Source of the DNA: Actinomycetes bacterium
GTDB lineage: Bacteria > Actinomycetota > Acidimicrobiia > Acidimicrobiales > Bog-793
Assembly: GCA_021797795.1 (NCBI GenBank)
Contig: JAJZZB010000018.1
Coordinates: forward strand, 1-35,854
Reading direction: 5' to 3'
DNA length: 35,854 nucleotides
Shown: positions 15,518 through 22,371 of the stretch, in pieces
Layout: every line of letters begins with the position of its first letter
Position numbering within the stretch: position 1 is the stretch's first letter
Made by a program: the position numbers and the translations under genes
Notes under the pieces: generated by a model
The model's input: only the letters and a program-made list of their open reading frames with translations
The model's database searches: none
Told to the model about the DNA's origin: nothing

Positions 15518-16768
15518 ATGAGAAGGCCAAGGGCGGCAGCGCTCCTCATCTCCTCGGCCGCGCTCGGTGCGAGTGGGGTGCTCACCGCCACCGCAGGGAC
15601 GGCGACGGCATCGCCCGCTCGTACCACCCGTCCGGCACGGTCGGCACCCGTCGCCCGGCCGCCTTTCCGGGTGAAGGTCATCGGGCGGCTGCCGGACGGC
15701 AAGCCCAAGCTGAGCGCCAGCGGGCCGACCGGGCTGTCCCCGTCTGCGATCCAGTCCGTCTACCACCTCTCCGGCCTCTCCCCCACCTCCGGAGCCGGGG
15801 CGGGACAGGTCATCGCCATCGTCGACGCCTACCACGACCCGAACGCGCTGAGCGACCTCAACACCTTCAACAGCGAGTACGGGTATCCCAAGCTCTCCTC
15901 CTGCACCGCCTCGCAGACCACTGCCTGTTTCATGCAGGCCGACCCACAGGGCAAGCCGAAGACGAACAGCGGCTGGGCGCTCGAGGAGTCGCTCGACATC
16001 GAGTGGGCGCACGCAGAGGCCCCGGCGGCGAAGCTGGTCCTCGTCGAGGCGGCGAGCAGCAGCCTCACGGACCTGTTCAAGGCCGTCTCCTACGCCAACT
16101 CGATCGGTGCCACCGAGGTCTCGATGAGCTTCGGCGGGAGCGAGTCGTCGAGCGAGCTCTCCTATGACGCCTACCTCACTCACGCCGGCACCCTCTACAC
16201 CGCCTCGGCAGGCGACAGCGGGCACGGTGCGGAGTACCCGGCGGCCTCGCCTGACGTCATCGCCGTCGGGGGCACCACGCTGAACGGCTGCAGCGGCACC
16301 TCGTGCGCCGGGTTCACGAGCGAGACCACCTGGTCGAGCTCGGGCGGTGGCATCTCGAGCTACGAGTCCATCCCCGCCTACCAGACGTCCTACCCGGGCG
16401 CCGTCTATGGCGCCGCCACCATTGCCGCCCTCACCGGCAACGCCCGCGGGATCCCCGACGTCTCCTTCGACGGCAATCCGAACACCGGCGTCTCGATCTA
16501 CGACAGCACGCGCTACAACGGCCAGTCCGGATGGTTCACCGTCGGCGGCACGAGCGTCGGCGCCCCGAACTGGGCCGGGCTGCTCGCTGCGGGCCGGGCC
16601 GCCGGCAAGACCGCTCTCGAGGGCGATGCCGCCATCTACTCGGGCGGCTACACGACGAACCTGCGGGACATCACGAGCGGCACGAACGGCAGCTGCGGGA
16701 CCGACTGCACGGCAGGGGTGGGATACGACCTCGTGACCGGCCTCGGCAGCCCGATCAACTACCCGTGA
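15518..16768 (+). CDS. Secreted S53 (sedolisin) family serine-carboxyl peptidase
   Basis: A 416-aa protein. ATG 15518 is chosen because GGGAGGGG ends 5-6 nt before it and because it begins a good signal peptide (basic MRRPR, hydrophobic core, ATASPA cleavage region near residue 30). The catalytic residues of the sedolisin fold are visible: E156 and D160 in EESLDIEW, oxyanion D233 in ASAGDSGH, and the nucleophile S346 in GGTSVGAPNWAG. The C-terminal GYDLVTGLGSP is the usual end, near the Ca2+ site. The large N-terminal prodomain of classical sedolisins is absent; only about 60 residues precede the catalytic core. S53 enzymes are typically acid-active, so an acidic habitat is possible. No partner genes are evident. 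Confidence 0.93.
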   Translation: MRRPRAAALLISSAALGASGVLTATAGTATASPARTTRPARSAPVARPPFRVKVIGRLPDGKPKLSASGPTGLSPSAIQSVYHLSGLSPTSGAGAGQVIAIVDAYHDPNALSDLNTFNSEYGYPKLSSCTASQTTACFMQADPQGKPKTNSGWALEESLDIEWAHAEAPAAKLVLVEAASSSLTDLFKAVSYANSIGATEVSMSFGGSESSSELSYDAYLTHAGTLYTASAGDSGHGAEYPAASPDVIAVGGTTLNGCSGTSCAGFTSETTWSSSGGGISSYESIPAYQTSYPGAVYGAATIAALTGNARGIPDVSFDGNPNTGVSIYDSTRYNGQSGWFTVGGTSVGAPNWAGLLAAGRAAGKTALEGDAAIYSGGYTTNLRDITSGTNGSCGTDCTAGVGYDLVTGLGSPINYP

Positions 16769-16828
16769 CCGGCACCCTCGTCCACCGGCCGTGACGAGCA
16801 CGGCTGTTGACGTCTCCGGAGCGCCTGG

Positions 16829-17089
16829 GTGATCCTGCTCATCATCGGGCTGATCGTAGGAGGGCTGATCATCGGCGCGCTGGGCCGCCTGGTCGTGCCC
16901 GGCCCGAACCCCATGGGTCTGTGGGCGACCATCGGCGCCGGCCTCGCCGGTTCGCTGTTCGGCGGACTGGTGGCGCGGCTCGCCTTCGGATGGCGGTACC
17001 GCTACTCGGGCCTGGCGGCACTCGTGCTGGCGGTCGCGTTCACGGCACTCATCGTCGTCGCCGTCTCCAACCGCCGGCGGACCATCTGA
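16829..17089 (+). CDS. GlsB/YeaQ/YmgE-family small membrane protein
   Basis: An 86-aa protein starting at GTG 16829. Three hydrophobic helices (about 2-22, 31-50, 57-79) are rich in glycine. IIGLIVGGLIIGALGRLVVPG at the N-terminus followed by the ATIGAGLAGSLFGGL segment is the transglycosylase-associated/YeaQ family pattern. Family members are stress-induced inner-membrane proteins of unknown mechanism. It follows the peptidase by 60 bases and may be separately transcribed. Confidence 0.85.
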   Translation: MILLIIGLIVGGLIIGALGRLVVPGPNPMGLWATIGAGLAGSLFGGLVARLAFGWRYRYSGLAALVLAVAFTALIVVAVSNRRRTI

Positions 17090-17468
17090 CCGGCTGGCGA
17101 GCGAGAGCTGAGCGGGACGCGGCTCCGCCCGCTCGGCTCGGTGAGTGCGGGCGCGCTGCCAGCGCCATGGGTTTGCCTCCGATGCCTTCGCGCCATGAGT
17201 AGAAGATCCCACTCACCTACACACATGGGAACACAGCCAGGCGTCGGGCTCCTCCTCGGGGCTACGGCCCGTCTTCTATCCGTCATGGTCGACTGGGTCG
17301 TCGAGGAACTCGCCTGACCGGGGGCTCGCTGCCTCACTTCTGGTCGGGTCGGCGGGTCTCGACCCGCCATCTGCAGAGCCCGAGGCGAGCGCGCCCACTT
17401 CCCGAAGCACCCGCCCGGTCCTCCCCGCGTGGAAGTCCCCCTCGGTCGGCCCGTAGGCTGAGGGGTCG
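17090..17468. other. 379-bp intergenic stretch without a recognisable gene
   Basis: No frame here has homology I recognise and none has a ribosome binding site with a good start. The plus strand has a short AT-richer patch at 17196-17240 (agtagaagatccc, acacatgggaac) that could hold the promoter of the SCO-family gene starting at 17469, but I cannot define -35 and -10 boxes. Confidence 0.4.
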
Positions 17469-18263
17469 ATGGACTCCTCCCCCGCTGATCTCCCGCCGGC
17501 CGAGGGCCAGCCCGGCACAGCGGTCAGCCCCGGCTGGCCGCGCTGGGCCCGGATCGCCATCCCTGCTCTCGTCGCCTGCACGGTGCTGCTTCTCGCGACG
17601 GGCGTTCTCCTCGTCGTCCAGCACCGCAGCCAGGCTGCGTCCTCCGTCGAACAGTTGCGCCCGTCGGGCCTCCCCCCGTCGGTGCCCACCGGGGTCGCGA
17701 ACCTGATGGGCCTGTCGCCGGTCCCGAAGAGGCCGGCACCGGGCTTCGTGCTCACCGACCAGTACGGGCGGACAGTGCCGCTGTCGAGCCTGCGCGGCAA
17801 GGTGCTCGTGCTGGAATTCATGGATCCCCGCTGCCACGACATCTGCCCGCTCGTCTCGCAGGAGTTCGTGGACGCCTATCACAACCTCTCGCCGGCGGTG
17901 GCGAAGAAGGTGGTCTTCCTCGCGGTCAACGTGAACCGGTACCACAACTCCGTCTCCGCCGTGATGGCGTTCTCGAAGGAGCACGAGCTCCTGACAATCC
18001 CCTCCTGGCGCTTCCTCACCGGATCGGTTCCCCTCCTCGAGAAGGTCTGGCGTGCCTATAACATCCAGGTGGAGGCGCCCAACCCGAACGGCGACATCAT
18101 CCACACGTCGATCATCTACTTCATCTCCTCGCGCGGCACGGAGCGCTACGTCGCCGCTCCGGTCGTCGACCACACTGCGAAGGGTGTCGCCTACCTTCCG
18201 CCGGCCCAGCTCACCGAGTGGGGCCGGGGCATAGCGCTCGTGGCGAGCCACCTCGCCGGCTGA
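17469..18263 (+). CDS. SCO1/SenC-family copper-binding thioredoxin-fold protein
   Basis: A 264-aa protein anchored by one N-terminal helix (about residues 29-50), with a thioredoxin-like domain outside. The metal motif C-x3-C is C122-HDI-C126 (DPRCHDICPL), and the distal histidine is H212 in IIHTSIIYF, the three ligands that hold Cu in Sco proteins. The usual FTxCP form is replaced by FMDPRCHDICP, a common actinobacterial variant. Sco proteins deliver copper to the CuA centre of cytochrome c oxidase or act as thiol redox proteins. No oxidase subunit is nearby, so the target is open. The start is taken as ATG 17469, preceded by GAGGGG. Confidence 0.88.
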   Translation: MDSSPADLPPAEGQPGTAVSPGWPRWARIAIPALVACTVLLLATGVLLVVQHRSQAASSVEQLRPSGLPPSVPTGVANLMGLSPVPKRPAPGFVLTDQYGRTVPLSSLRGKVLVLEFMDPRCHDICPLVSQEFVDAYHNLSPAVAKKVVFLAVNVNRYHNSVSAVMAFSKEHELLTIPSWRFLTGSVPLLEKVWRAYNIQVEAPNPNGDIIHTSIIYFISSRGTERYVAAPVVDHTAKGVAYLPPAQLTEWGRGIALVASHLAG

Positions 18264-18460
18264 GACAGCGGCTCCGGCTGTCCCGAAGACGGAGATGCCG
18301 GGCGAGCTGGCTCGGGGTCGTGTCGCATCCCACCGGTAGCGTGGCGCCGTCGCCGCTCGCTCCTCCGAGCGCCGAGCCGGCCGTGTATCGCTCCCCTACG
18401 GGGCCTCCAGCCCCGACGCGGCGCTCGAACCGCCGTGACTTGCCGAGGAGACCGGCAGCG

Positions 18461-19283
18461 ATGACCGCACATGACCGCCACCGAGATCTCGTCGAGAAGC
18501 TGCTGGAGGGCGTCCGCGCCTTGACGTCGTCAGAACAATGGCAGCGCTATCTCGAGCTCCAGAGCCGCTTCCACCACTACAGCTACCGCAACGCCCTCCT
18601 CATACAGCTCCAGCGCCCATCGGCGACCCAGGTCGCCGGCTTTCACGCCTGGCGCAAACTCGACAGGTTCGTCCGCAAGGGCGAGAAGGCCGTCTGGATC
18701 CTCGCCCCCATGGTCTCTCGCCACGGCGACGACGAAGGCGAGGCCGTTGTACACGGATTCAAGTTCGTGCCGGTGTTCGATGTCAGCCAGACCGAGGGAC
18801 GCGCCGCTCCCCTCGGTCTGTGACCGCCTCCTCGGCGACGACCCCGGCGACCTCTTTCGGCGCCTGCGCGGCGCTGCCGAGAGGCTGGGCTTCTCCGTCG
18901 TCGACTTCGACTTCCACGGTTTGGCCAACGGTGACTGCAGCCACCCTGAGCGGCGGATCCGCATCGAGCGGTCGAACGCCCCCCGCCAGCGAGTGAAGAC
19001 GATGGCGCACGAGCTTGCCCATGCCATGCTCCACGCGGAGGCGGACGACCGCGCGCGGGCTGAGCTCGAGGCGGAGTCCACCGCCTACGTCGTCTGCCAG
19101 GCGCTCGGCGTGGACAGCGGGCAGTACTCGTTCGGCTACGTCGTCTCGTGGGCGGGGGGCGGGGAGACCGCCCTCGCAGGCATCCGGGCGTCCTGCGGCA
19201 GGATTCAGGCCTCGGCGGCTGCGATCCTCGAGGCTGTGGCGATGCAGCGATGGGACGGACAGCTGCCCGCCGTCTCCGCCTGA
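18461..19283 (+). pseudogene. ArdC-like antirestriction protein, broken by one frameshift
   Basis: The first frame (ATG 18461, GAGGAG at 18445-18450) encodes the ArdC N-terminal ssDNA-binding domain: LEGVRALTSSEQWQRYLELQ, SYRNALLIQLQ, VAGFHAWRKLDRFVRKGEKA, PVFDVSQTEG. It then ends at a TGA (about 18821-18823). In the +1-related frame the missing continuation PLPSVCDRLLGDDPGDLF begins at the same place and runs to 19283. It contains an IrrE/ImmA-like zinc metallopeptidase motif HELAH (19008-19022) and the conserved AELEAESTAYVVCQALG. One base lost or gained near 18800-18815 explains everything. ArdC proteins are carried by conjugative elements and protect incoming DNA. The rest of the reading frame is well preserved, so the lesion is recent, or a sequencing error. 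Confidence 0.85.
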
Positions 19284-19392
19284 GCCCCCGCCAGCCGGTC
19301 CTGGCCCGATGGTGAGGCGAGATGCCGGAAGCACCGAACAGCCAAGGCGGCGCTCAGACACCACTTCTCGGGAGCGCACTCCTGCGAGGGCT

Positions 19393-20073
19393 CTACGAAG
19401 TGCGGGCGGTCAGGTCCTTGTCTTGCATCTCCCAGGTGTGGTCCATCGCGTGATAGGCGGTGTGGCGGACGAGATAGCGGAGCGGCCAGGTTCGCGCCGG
19501 CTTGTTCTCGGCCTGAAAGAGCCGGATCGCGCCGCAGTAGTCGTCCCGGAAGCTGCGCACCCGATGATCGTCCGTCGGCGCCTCGCCGTCCTGGCTGCGC
19601 ATGCCGAGCTTCCTCGCCCACTGCTGCTCGTTGACGAGGACGTGGCGGACGATCTGGTCTCGATCCCGGCCGCCGCCGCGGGGACCCCTCCGCATCTCGG
19701 AGGACACCTGCGATCGCACCTTGTCGAAGACGCTCCAGCACGCCCGCAGCAAGACGAGCTGGCGATCTACCACCTCAGAGGACATCGCTTCCTGGTCGAT
19801 GCTCGAGAACGCGAACGAGATGCCCCAGAAGTCGGTCGAGCCGACACCGGGATACTCCTCGACGACATCGACATCGCCGAGCGCCGCGAACTCGGATTCC
19901 AGGCCGGCGAACCGCGCCACCTCCGCATAGCGCGGGAGATAGGACCGCAGACTCGCGATCGCGTCGGCGGGGGTCCGGCCACCGCGCTCGAGTCCGGGCC
20001 AGTCAGGCGCGAGCGCGACGACCCGTCTCTGCTTCGGTCCGATCTCGAGCACCACTCGCAGGACTGCAGGCAT
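19393..20073 (-). CDS. Conserved actinobacterial protein with DinB-like C-terminal domain
   Basis: A 226-aa protein. ATG 20073 is preferred to 20106 because GGAG lies 6 nt before it and MPAVLRVVLEIGPKQ starts the conserved part. The first half contains APDWPGLERGGRTPADAI and EEYPGVGSTDFWGISFAFSS. The second half is a helical bundle reminiscent of DinB/YfiT proteins, with QIVRHVLVNEQQWARKLG and RHTAYHAMDHTWEMQDKDL, in which H-x3-D-H could contribute metal ligands. Such proteins are often thiol-dependent transferases or are uncharacterised; no activity can be assigned. It reads toward the ArdC remnant. Confidence 0.72.
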   Translation of the reverse strand: MPAVLRVVLEIGPKQRRVVALAPDWPGLERGGRTPADAIASLRSYLPRYAEVARFAGLESEFAALGDVDVVEEYPGVGSTDFWGISFAFSSIDQEAMSSEVVDRQLVLLRACWSVFDKVRSQVSSEMRRGPRGGGRDRDQIVRHVLVNEQQWARKLGMRSQDGEAPTDDHRVRSFRDDYCGAIRLFQAENKPARTWPLRYLVRHTAYHAMDHTWEMQDKDLTARTS

Positions 20074-20268
20074 GTTCGCTCCACTCAGGTCAACGGGCTC
20101 CGGCACGCGGGAGCGCCTGCCGGAGCCGTGCCCCTCTTGGCGCCGACGGGGACGGCGAGGAGGACACGACCCGGCACCAAGATCCGGACGGAGTCAGTGC
20201 CGATGTCGGCGGCTGGCTCCCGTCGCCCCCGCACTCTCGGGGAACTGGGCTTTGTCGCTCGGCGCCTC

Positions 20269-20453
20269 TCAGCGTCGCTTTCGGGCGGTCGCCAGCACGT
20301 ACCCCCGGTCCACGACGGTCGCGTTCTCGCCGCCCTCGTGGCGTCGGGTCACCTCGTACAGATCGCGGTCCAAGGTGGCGGCCCGCTCCGCGTCCTCGCC
20401 CACCGGCCGACAGGCAGCGACGGTCAGGCCGCAACGGGTCTTGAAGTTGATAC
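20269..20453 (-). pseudogene. C-terminal gene fragment, possibly methyltransferase-like
   Basis: About 60 minus-strand codons read smoothly (GLTVAACRPVGEDAERAATL, RDLYEVTRRHEGGENATVV, DRGYVLATARKRR) and end at a TGA (20269-20271). The final strand resembles the last strand of small SAM-dependent methyltransferases, but I am not sure. The fragment has no start and abuts the tRNA-derived repeat at 20454, as if the gene had been cut by insertion of the neighbouring island or was brought in already truncated. Confidence 0.35.
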
Positions 20454-20500
20454 CTCGAGCCGATGACGGGACTCGAGCCCGCCGCCCTCACCTTGGCAAG
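20454..20500 (-). repeat. Partial tRNA-Gly (3' half) direct repeat, left attachment-site candidate
   Basis: Aligns without gaps to 26675-26721 with 5 mismatches. It covers 7 bp of 3' flank (ctcgagc), the acceptor 3' strand, the whole T arm and the anticodon loop and 3' stem (ttggcaag on plus). Upstream of the anticodon the match stops abruptly and no D arm or acceptor 5' strand can be found, so this is not a functional tRNA. Three of the changes hit conserved stem or loop positions. Confidence 0.8.
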
Positions 20501-21118
20501 AACGTGCGTCTTCTGCTCCCTTCGTCACGAGAGTGTCACAAGACCACCTCGCTGCCCGCTTCCGGTTCTCTGGCACCTTCTGCGGTCCTCGTTGTTCCAA
20601 CAGCCGCCCGGCTCCCTCTTGGCCGGCCATCGACGAGTGCGTACGACAAACGCTGATCAGCCCTGCAACATCGCATGGTACGGGCCAGCCGGCGGTTCCG
20701 CCCCGCTTCACGCCCACCCCCTCGACCACATCTGGATCACAGCTTCGAGGCGCAGGCCCGAGCTGATGAACACACACCGCAACTGCACCGTCACCGTGCA
20801 TCCGACGTGGCGTGAGCCCTGAGCCATCGGCTACAGCAACCACGCGGACCGGCGGGCTCTCCCTCACCGGGGACCTCGGAGGATGAACGAGGCCAGCGCG
20901 GTGAAGGGGGCGTTCCCTGCGGAAATTTCGGTGTGCCCTACGTAGTTCCACGGTTGTGTGGAGGCAGCCTGCTTCGTAAGGTCGGACTACGACGCCTTCG
21001 ACGCCGTGGTATCCATCTGCTTGTTGGGCCGCGGTTGAGCCAGTAGCACTCGGGCGCACAGCCGGCCCTCCTTCTGGAGAGAGAGAACAACCTCTTCGGC
21101 ATCATGAAAGGGGCGGAC
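20501..21118. other. 618-bp stretch at the left end of the island, no recognisable gene
   Basis: I find no frame with family resemblance. The 20500-20830 part has long spurious frames through the tRNA fragment. From 20920 to 21060 the DNA is visibly less GC-rich (ggaaatttcgg at 20920-20930), and a weak -35/-10 pair (TTGTTG ... TAGCAC, 17-bp spacing, about 21020-21049) precedes the beta-helix gene. This stretch could hold the promoter of that gene. Confidence 0.4.
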
Positions 21119-22207
21119 ATGTTGCGTTCGTTCAAGGCTGCTGGCCTTCTGTCCGTAGCCGCTGTACTGCTTGCCGCTCTCACGGGCCTGGCTGCCGGGA
21201 CCGCGACGGCCGCGGCTGGCGGCGACACGGTCACTGCATGTGAGTCAGCCGGAACCACCGGCATGACCGCGAAGCTCGTCGTGAGCTCGCCTGAGACGGT
21301 ATCGGGCGTCGTTGTCGACGCCGCCGGCTGCGACATCGGCATCTACGTCGGGCCCGGGGCTTCCAACGCAGTGATCGAGGACGACACCGTGACGGGCGCG
21401 AACGATCACGGCGTGCTGGTCCAAGACGTCGCCGACGTCACCGTGCGGGACAACAGGATCGTCCACAACGGGGTCGCGAAGAAGTCGGGACTGGGCGAGG
21501 ACAAGGCCCTGACCCTACTGGGGACTACCGGCGCTGTCGTCGAGGGGAACCTGGTCTCCGACAACGTCGGCGACGGGGGCATCTCGGTCAACGACGACGG
21601 CGGTTCCGTGCCCTCCGCGGTGCCGACGCCCGGGGCGGACCGGCCGGCTCTCGACAACGTCATCAGCGGCAACACCGTCGTCGGCAACCTCGGCGGTTGC
21701 GGGATCGTGGTCTCGGCTTACAACCCCGCCGGCGGAGTCATCGGGAACGAGGTCATCGACAACATTGTCGCCGGCACACCGGGAGTCCTTCCTCCCCTGT
21801 CTCCGCCGGTCACAGGCTCGATCGTCGTCGCTGCGGACCTCCCGGCCACGGTGGCCTCTCGCAATACCGTCTCCGGCAACCTCGTCACCGGCAGCTTCAT
21901 CGCCGGGGTGATCGTGCACAGCAACGCTCCTGGCGATCGCGTCTCGGGCACCACGATCGTGAACAACACCCTGGCTTGGAACGACTGGGGACACACCGAC
22001 GGGCCGCCGACCGCGGTCGGGATCGTGGTTGCGTCGGGGTCGGCCAACGCCTCCACGCCCTCGGTCCTCGCCGACACGGTGATCGCCGGCAACCGGATAG
22101 ACCATCAAGACATCGGGATCTGGATCAGCCAGGCCGTCGGCACCCACGTTGGCGGGCGTGGCCTCAACCACGCCACGATCCCAGTCCAATGGGCGACGGC
22201 ACCATGA
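21119..22207 (+). CDS. Secreted right-handed beta-helix (NosD/CASH-like) protein
   Basis: A 362-aa protein. ATG 21119 is favoured over 21104 because AAAGGGG (21107-21113) lies 5 nt before it and the signal peptide begins cleanly there (MLRSFKAAG, hydrophobic core, cleavage near TATAAA). After a short N-terminal domain with two cysteines (VTACESAG, DAAGCDIG), residues about 80-345 consist of imperfect 22-25-residue turns of the type VIEDDTVTGANDHGVLVQD, VTVRDNRIVHNG, VEGNLVSDNVGDGGISV and ISGNTVVGNLGGCGIVV. These N-x-[IV]-x-x-N and G-[IV] rungs are the parallel beta-helix pattern of periplasmic copper-binding/NosD-like and pectate-lyase-like proteins. No catalytic residues are assigned, so carbohydrate binding or adhesion is only a possibility. 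First gene of the island. Confidence 0.8.
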   Translation: MLRSFKAAGLLSVAAVLLAALTGLAAGTATAAAGGDTVTACESAGTTGMTAKLVVSSPETVSGVVVDAAGCDIGIYVGPGASNAVIEDDTVTGANDHGVLVQDVADVTVRDNRIVHNGVAKKSGLGEDKALTLLGTTGAVVEGNLVSDNVGDGGISVNDDGGSVPSAVPTPGADRPALDNVISGNTVVGNLGGCGIVVSAYNPAGGVIGNEVIDNIVAGTPGVLPPLSPPVTGSIVVAADLPATVASRNTVSGNLVTGSFIAGVIVHSNAPGDRVSGTTIVNNTLAWNDWGHTDGPPTAVGIVVASGSANASTPSVLADTVIAGNRIDHQDIGIWISQAVGTHVGGRGLNHATIPVQWATAP

Positions 22208-22371
22208 CCGGCCGCCTATGAGCTGCATGGGAACGTCACCTCCGCCGGGGAGGCGGCTCCAATGGATCGATCGGCCCTGTCACCGGTCATGCCACCCGAG
22301 CGATGATCGTCTGCATCTGTTCTGCTCACTACGACTGAATCCGAACCAGTGCCGGTTGCCGGCTGGCGGAC

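Noticed and set aside
15026-17212. A 728-codon open frame on the minus strand opposite the S53 peptidase
   Set aside because: It mirrors the third-position G/C bias of the peptidase, is Arg/Gly/Ala-rich and carries no domain. The plus-strand peptidase has full catalytic motifs.
20424-21059. Minus-strand 211-codon frame across the tRNA fragment
   Set aside because: It translates tRNA-derived sequence (peptides like GGGLESRHRLEV are typical of frames read through tRNAs) and has no start signal.
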